Source: Eublepharis macularius (lineage: Eukaryota > Chordata > Lepidosauria > Squamata > Eublepharidae). Taken from it: a DNA stretch of 64,000 bases. Position numbers and translations under genes: made by a program. Under the pieces are notes generated by a model. That model was not told the origin of the DNA, searched no databases, and was given only the letters and a program-made list of their open reading frames with translations. The stretch covers positions 10,808,501 to 10,872,500 of the forward strand of contig NC_072805.1 in assembly GCF_028583425.1 (NCBI RefSeq). Direction: 5' to 3'. Below are positions 21,238 to 31,809 of this stretch, in pieces (position 1 is the first letter of the stretch; every line of letters begins with the position of its first letter).

Positions 21238-22524
21238 TTGTGGGTCCCTGCAGGGGAAGGCTATTCAGTGAGGAGGCTTGATTGTCCACTCCAAGCTACT
21301 CCAAGCTGTAACCCCCTGCCCCTTTTGAGCGGAAGCCACAAGGCAAGACAGGGATGTGCCAAGAACCTTGACTTCAGCACACACACCCATACGCACACAC
21401 AAAGGCATAAGCACTCTCTTTCTGAACATGACATGGTCCGAAACCAAAATTGACCCACATACACCTTGGAATTGACATCTGAGCACAGAATTCACAGTGT
21501 GCACTTGATTGCTGGGACACAAGGTGGACCCGAGTAAGACATAAAGATCATACAATGTGTGGTTAGGCCCTGAGTTTCCAAACAAGTTGAGTCCAGTAGT
21601 CCTGTCTGTCAAACTTCTTCCTGAAACTCGAGCCTTTCCTTCCTTCTTGGAAGATGCTGATGAGATGAGATTTGGGATTTTTTTTTTTTAAATTGTATTT
21701 CACCCAAACAATGGCACATGAACACCCCCCACCCCCAATAAGGGACAGATCAGCACATGAAAGCCTAGAAACATCAGACAATGTGCTGTGAAGTCATTGT
21801 GAGAAAGACATACAGAGAAGAGGGGACACAAGATAAATGCATAATTCATGCATCTGTGGCCCTCAATTCACAAAGAGTGGCGAATGACAGACACATGTGA
21901 AATGCCTGAGGCCTGAAAGGTGCTCCAACTCTTAAAACAGATTCATTCTGTTTGGTTGCAGCCCATGAGCTTTGAGCTACGCATGTGCATGGCAAAAAGG
22001 TAGGAGTGCTGACTTAGGGATAAAGTCCACATGAGGCTTGTTCCTTCAGGGAAGAAATGACAGTCCTTTATTGTCAAGGAACTCCATATTTTGATAGGAA
22101 AGGAAGAGAGATTGCAGGCAGCACGTCTTGCAATTCGTGATAGAAGAAGAAAGAGAAAAGGTTCCTCAGGAAGAAAGAACTCCTAGGAGTAGCAGCAAGC
22201 AAAGAGACAGAAGCAGAGCAGACGATAGGAAGGACACAGGAACTTGGTCCCCTCAGGACTACTGGTGCACTTTTTACAAAGAGGTAGTCCCTCCATTCCA
22301 ACATATATTATGCAAGAACCTGATGGGGTTCTTGCATAGGCAGTGAAATCCTATGCAGAGTTCCTCCAATCTAAACCCATTGATTTCAATGGAGTTACTC
22401 TGCTTAGAATTTCACTGAGGGCGGCGGAGAAGTATTTATAGTTCAATGATCCAACTGATGTGTGTGGTGGTGGGGGGTTATTACTTTATTGTAGCCCAGG
22501 AGGCTATCTGGATACATGCAGTTT
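21238..22524. other. Unassigned sequence with one small MITE-like hairpin
   Basis: No gene seen. A block near 22340-22422 (GTGAAATCCTATGCAGAGTT to GCTTAGAATTTCACTGAG) resembles the foldback MITE at 49950-50033. A (CA)-rich tract lies at 21380-21402. Confidence 0.4.
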
Positions 22525-22532
22525 GTTGAAAT

Positions 22533-22729
22533 TAGGGTTGCCAACTCTGGCTTGAGAAATTCCTGGAGATTTGGGAAGGCAGAGTCTATGGAGAGCTCAG
22601 TGGGGTGTGATGCCATTGAGCCTGCCCTCCATAGATGCTATTTTCTCTGAGGGGACTGATCTCTGTCGTCTGGAGATGAGTTGTAATTCCAGGAGAACGC
22701 CAGGCCCTGCCTGGAGGTGGGCAACCCTA
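22533..22729. mobile_element. MITE with TAGGGTTGCC termini, copy 1
   Basis: Termini TAGGGTTGCCAACT and (reverse) TAGGGTTGCCCACC are inverted. GAAAT occurs directly on both sides. The internal CTGGAGATGAGTTGTAATTCC block is shared with 23026-23269 and loosely with 52890-53102. Confidence 0.75.
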
Positions 22730-23025
22730 GAAATGCTGTTTATAGAGTGGGGTGGGGGGTGACCAGTGATTTCAAGCAAGGGAAACTGGCGGTAGGCCAA
22801 AGAGAACCAGGGAAAGCTGTGAAGAAGTGACTCTGATTTAGCTCTCACAGATAGCTGATAAGGAGGCATGACTGCAGTGAGGGTGCCTATGATGGAATGC
22901 TCCTTCATTTTTTCTAAAAGTCCCTGAGAAAGCCAGCATGGCAAGGAGAAGGTTAGGCTAGAGCCTTTCCCCTTGGCATCCAGTTTTCTCCATGCAGGAT
23001 TTTTTCAGTTTTCTGGTATTGAGGA

Positions 23026-23269
23026 TAGGAGTGTCAGCTCCAGCTTGGGAAATTCCTAGAAACTTGGGGATGGTGCCTAGGGAGGGACTTCCACTTCTCC
23101 TGGCCCAGAAAGATCAGTGGACTATGATTTTTGGTATACTCTATGGTATACCAAAAAGTCTGCCCTCTGAAGCTGCCATTTTCTCCAGGGGAACTGATCT
23201 ATGTCATCTGGAGATCAGTTGTAATTCTGGGGGGAAATCCAACCCCTCCCCTGGAAGCTGGAAACCCTA
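23026..23269. mobile_element. MITE with TAGGGTTGCC-like termini, copy 2 (diverged)
   Basis: Shares the internal order of the 22533-22729 element: CTTGGGAAATTCCTAGA, TTTTCTCC.GGGGAACTGATC, then ATCAGTTGTAATTCTGG and the end AAACCCTAG. The left terminus has drifted (TAGGAGTGTC). Edges approximate. Confidence 0.65.
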
Positions 23270-23518
23270 GGATCATGTGATCTCTCTCTTGGAACCTTAA
23301 GTGGTTCCGTCCAGTAAGCAGAGCTGCCTCTTTTGCTGTTCATGAGAACTAGTCCTATGCAGAGAAGATATTTAGCTGAGCCACACCGTAGAGGTGTGGT
23401 TCATCCTTGTCAAGATAGTTGCATCATCAGACTTCTAGTCCACTGATCTTTCTGGGCCATTTCCTCTCATGTGAGCTTCAAGCCAAGTTAATGACAGTCT
23501 TCTGCCTTGACTCTGGAG

Positions 23519-24370
23519 TAGAGGTGGGCACGGTCCAAAAAACGGGCCTAAATTTGACACGGACCAGTCTGGTTCATGGTTCGCAAACACATGGTTCATG
23601 GGACTCACCTTTTTCACAAACTTTGGTCTGTTTGGGCTGGTCTGTCAGTCCGTGGTCCATGAGTCCAGACATCCTGGCTCCAATCTATCAATTCCCTAGG
23701 CAACAGAGGGGATGTCCACAGACCTTCTGCAGCCCTTAAAAACTTGACAGGCTGCTCTGCCAGAGAGCTCCCATTCTGCTCATTGTGAGCAAAGAGGAGG
23801 AATTAATTCCCTAGGCAATGGAGGGGTGGATGTTCTGCAGCCATGGAAACACCAATCTTAGCCCTCAAAACCTTGATAGGCAGCTCTGCCTGCCAACCAG
23901 AGAGCTCCCATTCTGCTCTATGCGAGCAAGGAACAAGAATTAATTCCCTAGGCAACAGCTGGGAAGGTGTCTGTGTGGTGAGTGAGGGGGCTCTTCCCCC
24001 ACCCTTTTCTGTTTGATTTTGCTTCATTGCAACTTTTTGGTGCTGCAAGCCAATGCAAGTTAATTGGCATTTGCAACTTCTAGTATCTACAGGAAGTTTC
24101 CTGGGGGCTGCCAATTTGGGGGTCTGTAACTTGGCCCTCCAAAATGCAATCTTGGCCAAACTTGGAGTGTGGCTGGAGGAGAGCCTGCTGAAGCTTTGCT
24201 GCAAGTTTGGCATCTCTGAGTGTGAAGGGGTGGTCCTAGGGCCCCCAAAAGTGACAGACTACAGACCAATGAAGAGGTCCATGAATGGGCTGGTCTGTGA
24301 AAAGTCCTTGAAAATCGACAGACCACAGGTCGGTGCTCCATGGCATTTTCCCAGTCTGTGCTCACCTCTA
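23519..24370. mobile_element. hAT non-autonomous element
   Basis: 852-bp element with inverted termini TAGAGGTGGGCACGG and (reverse) TAGAGGTGAGCACAG. Flanked by CTCTGGAG (23511-23518) and CTCTAGAG (24371-24378), 7 of 8 identical. Contains two direct copies of a block with GGCAGCTCTGCC, CAGAGAGCTCCCATTCTGCTC and GAATTAATTCCCTAGGCAA, about 120 bp apart. No transposase. Confidence 0.85.
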
Positions 24371-25775
24371 CTCTAGAGCAATATTGACACTGATTAGCAC
24401 ATAGGAGGAGAGTTGAATCGAACTGGTATATTTTTAGTTTTACTCTTTCTCCAGAAAGAGCATGGTGGCAAACATAGTTCTCCCTCCTCTTCTTTTATCC
24501 TCATAGCAATCCTTTGGTTATTCTGACCGAGAGTGATTGAAGCAAGCTCACACAAAGTGGAGATTTGAACTTGGCTCTCCCTGTCTCTTCATACATGGCT
24601 GGATTTCCATTCCCCACCCCCAGGCATTTGGGGAGCATCATAAGCCCAGAAAATGGGGCACCTGACATGACTTTTTAAGTTCTCACTTACACTCAAGTAA
24701 AAGCACTTAGAGGATGCCAGTGGTATTCCCTTCACATTATTATTAGTGCTTGCATTAGAGTGCATTTGAGTTTTCTGAGCTTGCCTGCAAAAAAAAAAGC
24801 TTAAGTCTTTCTGCGCCTTCTTCAAGAAAATTTGGCAACCACGAGGAAACAATTGGCAGGAACATTGGCAGGCCGACAGGGGCAAATCTCATTATGAATC
24901 TAGAGGAGGTTGGGCCAATTAGTAATGTGGTTCAGATTTTCAGACTGGGGGAGCTCGTTCTCTGAACTCGGCCAATTCCAATTTATTATTGCTTCCCATT
25001 TCCCAGAAGTGAGTTCTGTCATGGCACTGGAAACAAACCTTACAGAAAAAAATATAATCCCCCCCCCCAGCTCCTAACACTGTTCATTTTCTTGCTTATC
25101 CTTATAGTTAATTACTTTGTTCACATTTTACAGATAGGGAAAACTAAGGCTAAAATAGATCAATTCCCCCGAAGCCACATCAATGGCAGAGAAAGTGAAG
25201 GTGAACTGCTTTTTGTATGCAAAGTGTTTTTCAGAGTAAATATTAGTTTTCCTCTCATTGTCCCTCATTGGTGCATTATTTGTTAAAATCAGGCAGTTAG
25301 TTGGAAATTGATTGATCCTCTTTATAGGTGGAAATAAAACTTTGTATAACAGTGGACTCAGCCTTCTTGAAACTACTGAATACTATAGGTGTTGTATTCT
25401 TTAAAGTTCTGACCAGTTGTTTTGTATTTTTAAGTTTTGTACATTATCTAATTTATGTGTCATTGTATTTAAAATAAATATAATTTTTACAAAAAGTAGT
25501 GGTGGGGGGGACTACAGGTGGCAGTTTCTTAAGCTGCAGTACCTGGGAGATCTGGAATCAAATATTTCCAACTTAAGCGTTCTGATTTTTTTAAAAAAAA
25601 TGGCTTTAGGGTTTTTATTGTATTACTGTTTTTTAAGCTATGTAAATCATCTTGAGTCTCTACTACAAGAAAGGCAGGGGGTAAATATATAAATATAAAC
25701 AAATAGGGTGGGGAGGCAGACTCAGCAGTGCTGAATGTCGACAGGAACACGGCTGGGTCAGTTCCAATTCAAATC
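24371..25775. other. Unassigned sequence, part of a SINE likely
   Basis: No gene. The 24490-24590 stretch (CCTCATAGCAATCC, then GGAGATTTGAACTTGGCTCTCC) looks like a decayed minus-strand MIR-like SINE. The rest is AT-rich and unassigned. Confidence 0.35.
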
Positions 25776-25783
25776 ACTCTATC

Positions 25784-26058
25784 CAGGGCTTTTTTTTCTG
25801 GGAAAAGAGATGGTGGAACTCAGTGGGTTGCCCTCAGAGAAAATGGCCACATGGCTGGTGGCCCTGCCCCCTGATCTCCAGACAGAGGGGGGTTTAGATT
25901 GCCCTCTGCACCACTGAGTGCTGAGCACTGAGCGGCGCAGAGGGCAATCTAAACTCCGCTCTGTCTGGAGATCAGGGGGCGGGGCCACCAGCCATGTGGC
26001 CATTTTCAAGAGGTTCCAGAACTCCGTTCCACCACATTCCCCCTGAAAAAAAGCCCTG
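25784..26058. mobile_element. hAT-like MITE, copy 2 of 3
   Basis: 275-bp palindromic element related to 3866-4082: CAGGGCTTTTTTTTCTGG at the left, GAAAAAAAGCCCTG at the right, with an inner arm around the TCTCCAGACAGAG block repeated in reverse. Flanked by a perfect 8-bp duplication ACTCTATC (25776-25783 and 26059-26066). This is the best preserved of the three copies. Confidence 0.92.
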
Positions 26059-26066
26059 ACTCTATC

Positions 26067-26664
26067 ACAGAAGATGAGGCCCAGCCAGAGCACAGATGCC
26101 TCGCCTACTCAGGCAGCGAAAGGTTCACAAGAACTGCCGTCAACATACACCTGCAGCAAAACAGAAAAAATGTCTATATCAACATTTTTGGAGAAATGCA
26201 TGAGTCCGAAGAACTGCGTCAAATTGAGACGATGTGAGATAATATTCTAGATGTACTGAGAACATTAAACATTTCTAATAAAACCCAGTAAGTTATGTAA
26301 CAGTTCCTACTCTCCAGTCCACTGGTACAGAAGTTGAATTTAATGATAAATTACATATACTAGTTGATTATGGTGACCAGATGGATTGCTGGTTAGATGC
26401 AGCTGAGCTTCTATGTTCAGGTCCTAGGGTACCACTGTGCTGCACTAGCTGTGACGGAGAAAGGTTCCAATTAAGCCTACATTGAAATCTAATTTTTTTA
26501 CATCTGAGGAGTTTTTTCAAGGAAGAAATTGAAATAGGAAGCTTAATTATCTCCTACCTGCATTCTGAAGATACACGATCAAAAAAATAACATTATCACT
26601 TGATCATCAGTTAGACTAGATGTGCTTTTGCACATATCAAGTGTATATTTTAGTCATTCACATA
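26067..26664. other. Unassigned sequence
   Basis: No gene or repeat recognised. Confidence 0.3.
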
Positions 26665-26754
26665 TAGGGTTGCCAGGCCAAGCTTGGCAACCAGCAGGGG
26701 GCTCACATGTGACAGGAGTGATGGCAGCAATGTCACTTCTGGGTAGGGATGTGC

Positions 26755-26900
26755 ATTTCGGCTTTCTGAAAGCCGAAAGAAAGCCGAAACAAAAGTGTTT
26801 CGGCTTCTTTCAGGTTAGCCGAAACGTTTCGGGCTAAGCCGAAACGTTTCGGCTAGCCGAAAGAAAAAAAGCCGAAACGTTTCGGCTTTAGGCTTTTTCA
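26755..26900. repeat. GCCGAAA sub-terminal repeats, left end
   Basis: Many copies of GCCGAAA and its complement, including the palindrome GCCGAAACGTTTCGGC. The right end at 29860-29990 has an equivalent cluster. These are candidates for transposase-binding repeats. Confidence 0.7.
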
Positions 26901-27159
26901 ATGGGAAAATGCCTCCGGCGTCTTCCCGGACGTCTGGGGGAGGCATTTTCCCACCAAATCAGCCCAAAATTGGTGGGGACCTTCCTCTAACCCCTCTCTA
27001 CAAACCCCCCAAGTTTCAGACCGATTGGACTTTGGGGGGCCATGTTATGGCCCCCCAAAGCAGGTCCCCCTATCCTCCCATAAGAAAGCGAAGGAGCAGC
27101 ATATTGTTAGCATGCTGCTGCTCATCTTCTTCATTATTTCCTAAGGGGAAAAATGAAGA

Positions 27160-27650
27160 AGCAGGCTTCCTTTGCCAGGGGTGGCATTTTGCATGCAAAA
27201 TGCCCCCTCACCCTCAGGGGCCCTTCTCCCACCCCTCCTCCCACCCCCCACCAAGGCTCAGCCTGCTCCCACTTGGGGGGGGCCATTTCATGGCCTCCCC
27301 AAGTAGGTGCTCTAATCTCATTCTCTACCACTGACAGCTGGGGGAGGCTTGTCTTGCCAGGGGTGGCATTTTGCATGCAAAATGCCCCCCAGCCCTCTGG
27401 GGCCCTTCTCCCACCCCCCACCAAGGCTCAGCCTGCTCCCACTTGGGGGGGCCATTTCAAGGCCTCCCCAAGTAGGTGCTCTCATCTCTACCACTGACAG
27501 CTGGGGGAGGCTTGTCTTGCCAGGGGTGGCATTTTGCATGCAAAATGCCCCCCAGCCCTCTGGGGCCCTTCTCCCACCCTTCCTCCCACCCCCCACCAAG
27601 GCTCAGAGTGCTCCCAATTGGGGGGGCCATTTCATGGCCTCCCCAAGTAG
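27160..27650. repeat. Tandem repeat in left palindrome arm, three units
   Basis: About 165-bp units, each with TTGCCAGGGGTGGC, a perfect 20-base palindrome GCATTTTGCATGCAAAATGC, GGGGCCCTTCTCCCACC and CCAAGTAGGT. Three units occur here; the opposite arm (29270-29600) has two. Confidence 0.8.
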
Positions 27651-28199
27651 GTCCTTCTCAGCCCCTAAAGTCCACCCCCTACAGCCCCACACAAACCCAA
27701 TTCCCCCCCAGCTGCCACACACAGACCCAAATCCCCACATTAGCCCCTCATAGACCCAAATCCACCCCCAGCAGCCCCACACCCATAACCCCAGGAACAG
27801 GCTGGCAAAGGACAGCCCTCTCCCTTTGTTCCCTATGCTGGGAACTTCTAAACTCTCTTTCCCTGGGCAATTCTGCACAGCCCAGGGGTGCCACAATGGT
27901 GGGCACACTTCTGAGTGCCAGCTGGTCCCTGTGAAAGAGCACCTGAACCACAGACACCCTCCCTCAAATTCCCCCACCACCTACAGAGATGGCTGGCCAG
28001 CCAGCCCCATTGTTCCCTATGATGGGAACCAACTGCACAACAAAGAATAAAACAAGAACAACACAAAATAAAGTTTTTAAAAAATTATTTTCTCCCTTCC
28101 AAAGTACAAGTAGGCAAAGCATAATGACACATTACACCAGCAGTTCCCCACACAGAAAAATAACACAACTCACTTAACATCAGAGAATCACAAAAGCAC

Positions 28200-28745
28200 G
28201 ATTCCTGTCAAAAACACTTTATTTCTTGAACAGCTTTAGGTTACACAGCAGGGGGGGAACACCAAAGGTCATGGAAGCAGTATCTTACACAAAAATAACA
28301 CAACTCACTTCACATTAAAGAATCACCCCAAAAATTGCTGTCAAAAGCACTTTATTTCTGTAACTGCTTTAGGTTACACAGTAGGAAGGCACAACAGAGC
28401 AGGAAAGCAGTGTACTACACAAAAATAACACAACTCACTTCACATCAGAGAATCACACAAACACAATTGCTGTCAAAAACGGTGAAGTGGGTTGTATTAT
28501 TTTTTGTAGTACATTGCTATCATGCCCTGTTGTGCCCTCCTACTGTGTAACCTAAAGCTGTTCAAGAAATAAAGTGTTTTTGCCAGGAATTGTGTTTTTG
28601 TGATTCTCTGATGTTAAGTGAGTTGTGTTATTTTTGTGTAAGATAGTGCTGCCATGCCCTTTGGTGTTCCCCCCTGCTGTGTAACCTAAAGCTGTTCAAG
28701 AAATAAAGTGTTTTTGACAGGAATCGTGCTTTGTGATTCTCTGAT
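28200..28745. repeat. Tandem units around the palindrome apex
   Basis: Units of about 120-130 bp with AAAAACACTTTATTTCTTGA, TTTAGGTTACACAG and AAATAACACAACTCACTT, in forward order to about 28480 and then in reverse. Each unit holds an AATAAAG (polyadenylation-like) motif on one strand. Units differ slightly from each other. Confidence 0.75.
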
Positions 28746-30015
28746 GTTAAGTGAGTTGTGTTATTTTTCTGTGTGGGGGACTGCTGGTGTAATGTGTCAT
28801 AATGCTTTGCCTACTTGTACTTTGGAAGGGAGAAAATAATTTTTTAAAAACTTTATTTTGTGTTGTTCTTGTTTTATTCCTTGTTGTGCAGTTGGTTCCC
28901 ATCATAGGGAACAATGGGGCTGGCTGGCCAGCCATCTCTGTAGGTGGTGGGGGAATTTGAGGGAGGGTGTCTGTGGTTCAGGTGCTCTTTCACAGGGACC
29001 AGCTGGCACTCAGAAGTGTGCCCACCATTGTGGCACCCCTGGGCTGTGCAGAATTGCCCAGGGAAAGAGAGTTTAGAAATTCCCAGCATAGGGAACAAAG
29101 GGAGAGGGCTGTCCTTTGCCAGCCTGTTCCTGGGGTTATGGGTGTGGGGCAGGTGGGGGTGGATTTGGGTCTATGAGGGGCTAATGTGGGGATTTGGGTC
29201 TGTGTGTGGCAGCTGGGGGGGAATTGGGTTTGTGTGGGGCTGTAAGGGGTGGACTTTAGGGGCTGAGAGGACCTACTTGGGGAGGCCATGAAATGGCCCC
29301 CCCAAGTGGGAGCAGGCTGAGCCTTGGTGGGGGTGGGAGGAGGGGTGGGAGAAGGGCCCCTGAGGGCTGGGGGGCATTTTGCATGCAAAATGCCACCCCT
29401 GGCAAGACAAGCCTCCCCCAGCTGTCAGTGGTAGAGATGAGAGCAGAGCACCTACTTGGGGAGGCCATGAAATGGCTCCCCCAAGTGGGAGCAGGCTGAG
29501 CCTTGGTGGGGGGTGGGAGGAAGGGTGGGAGAAGGGCCCCTGAGGGCAAGGGGTCATTTTGCATGCAAAATGCCACCCCTGGCAAAGGAAGCCTGCTTCT
29601 TCATTTTTCCCCTTAGGAAATAATGAAGAAGATGAGCAGCAGCATGCTAACAATATGCTGCTCCTTCGCTTTCTTATGGGAGGATAGGGGGACCTGCTTT
29701 GGGGGGCCATAACATGGCCCCCCAAAGTCCAATCGGTCTGAAACTTGGGGGGTTTGTAGAGAGGGGGTAGAGGAAGGTCCCCACCAATGTTGGGCTGATT
29801 CAGTGGGAAAATGCCTCCCCCAGACGTCCGGGAAGACGCCGGAGGCATTTTCCCATTGAAAAAGCCGAAAGCCGAAAGCCGAAAGTAAGCCGAAAGCCGA
29901 AAGCCGAAACGGCTGGCTGTTTCGGCTTTCGGCTTATATGAAAGAGAATCCTCTTTCGGCTTTCTGCTTTCTGCTTTAGCCGAAAATTTTTGGCTTGCAC
30001 ACCCCTACTTCTGGG

Positions 30016-30960
30016 TACAGCCAGGAAGTAACAAGTGGTAGCTCTAGGAATTGCCAGAAAGTCTATAGTGACACCATAGAGTTTTTGGCTATCCCTAGAG
30101 CTACCCATTTTCACTTCTAGGTTGTGCCCAGAAATGTTGTCGCAACATTGGCAACATTGCTGGGGGGGGGGTTTCTCCCACCGCTACTCCAAGTGGTGGT
30201 GGGCAACAGGGCTTGTTTCCAGGAAGCCTTCCACCATAGCAGAAGGCCTGGCACATGGTATTCACATACCATGTTTCCCACATACATCTGGTTCTCAGCA
30301 GATGGACCGGTGAACCTTTTCCCAGGATCCAATTCCCAGGAGTCTCAGATTTTTATTGATGTAGATCTCACTTGGCTGGATCTTCTGTTGGTTTTTGTCC
30401 CTTTTTATGAGGACCACAAAGAAGCAGAGGTGTACAACTACCTTACAGACATGTAGGCATCAACCTTTTATTTGTTTGTTTATTTAACTTCATTTATACT
30501 TTACCTATTATTAGGAATTAGTTGTAGTTCATTTTGGTAGCAGAGTTACTTAGTCAGAAGCATTTACCCCCAACGTGCAGTAATAAATCCTCAGACAAAT
30601 TGTAGAAAGATAGAACTTACATTTTTATTGAGGTAATTCCATCCATAGCAATATCTTGGAGTAGGAAAAAAGACTCCTAACCTAAAGAGTCACTTGCCCT
30701 ATTAATAAACCACAGCCTGAGCCTGGCAGCGAGGCTGCAGATGGGTCTGTGGATGAGGTCTTCATGGCAGAAGCTTTGAGAAAGACATCTTCCTCCTTTG
30801 GAAGACCATGAGGCAAGAAGAAGGGAAAATCTCCCAAGAGACACAGAGACAGAGGAGGCGTCAGGAGGCGTTCCTGCCTTACACAAAGAGAAGCAGCTTA
30901 CTATCCAGGGAGTTACACATACACACAGAGAGACATGCAGCGCCCCCAATGTCCAAGGCA
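30016..30960. other. Unassigned sequence
   Basis: No gene. The part up to about 30110 may be the remaining right side of the older TAGGGTTGCC-type MITE that the palindromic hAT entered. The rest is unassigned. Confidence 0.35.
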
Positions 30961-30965
30961 TGCTG

Positions 30966-31185
30966 AACCGCCTGTTCCATCACCTGTCTCCACAATGGGA
31001 ACCCCAAGTGGTTTACATCATTCTCCTCTCCTCCATTCTTTCCTCACAACAAACCCTGTGAGGTAAGTTAGGCTGGGAGTTCTTCTGAATGACCCAAAGT
31101 TATCCAGTGAGGTTCCAGGCCAGAACAGGGATTCAAACCTGGGTTGCCCAGAACCTAGTCCATCACTCTAGCCACTGCTAGGGGG
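30966..31185 (-). mobile_element. MIR-like SINE, minus strand
   Basis: Reads in reverse as a tRNA-derived SINE: a GATTCAAACCTGGGTTGCCC (B-box complement) at about 31131-31150, a TCACAACAAACCCTGTGAGG block and an L2-like TGGTTTACATCATTCTCCTC end. A close relative lies at 38605-38825. Confidence 0.7.
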
Positions 31186-31488
31186 GAAGTAGCACAATCT
31201 GGTGGGCTGGACTAGCCATTAGTGTTGGCCCTCTGTAAACTTGGTACTGCCATGGCACTGCTGTGCACTATTGATGTTACACCTTCACTAACTCTAACAG
31301 TAAAATAACAGCTAGCACTTAGTAAATTAGTAGATAGCACTTAGTAACAGCACTTAGTAAATTTTTAGCATTAAATGTATAGGACAAAAATTGCAATCTG
31401 TGCAGAGTTTCTCCAGAGTAAATCTACCAGTGGATTTAAACTAGAGTACTTAACTGTGCATACAACTGCCCTGTAAAAGGATTCGTAC

Positions 31489-31801
31489 TAGAGATGGGCA
31501 CAAACCCAAATGTGATCCAAAGTTCATCACGAACCAGGCTGTTTTTTGGTTTGCAAACCACAACGATTTTTAGGCCGGTTCATTTGTTCGTTTTTTGGTT
31601 CGTCACTGCAGCCTGGCACTGATCCTAGGCAATGGGGTGGATGGGCTTTCTGCAGACCTTCTGCAGTGAGATATTCACGAGCCAAACAAACCGGTTTGTG
31701 AACCGGGCAATTTCATGCCAGTTCGTGGCTCATGGTTTGTGAAATGCAACGAAACACAAACCACAGCGAATTGCCATTTTCCCAGTTCATGCCCATCTCT
31801 A
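31489..31801. mobile_element. hAT non-autonomous element, short
   Basis: 313-bp element with inverted termini TAGAGATGGGCA. Flanking 8-mers ATTCGTAC and GTTAGTAC match at 6 of 8. Its interior is rich in GTTCGT/ACGAAC and GGTTTG motifs, as in the other TAGAGATGGGC elements. Confidence 0.85.
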
Positions 31802-31809
31802 GTTAGTAC

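Larger units (their letters stand above)
26744..30007. mobile_element. 3.26-kb palindromic (foldback) hAT-like element
   Basis: Flanked by a perfect 8-bp duplication CTTCTGGG (26736-26743 and 30008-30015). Termini TAGGGATGTGCA and (reverse) TAGGGGTGTGCA are inverted, as in hAT elements. Beyond the termini, almost the whole element is an inverted repeat: segments near 26906-28200 recur in reverse at about 28730-29860 with very few differences. For example, the frames at 27989-28177 (+) and 28747-28935 (-) give peptides that differ at only two residues. The turning point is near 28480. It has no transposase frame; open frames on opposite strands mirror each other. It sits inside an older element whose left end begins TAGGGTTGCC near 26667. 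Confidence 0.93.

Noticed and set aside
26909..29848. Many Pro/Gly-rich open frames of 70-190 residues
   Set aside because: They appear as mirror images on the two arms of the palindromic hAT and follow its tandem units; no known domain.
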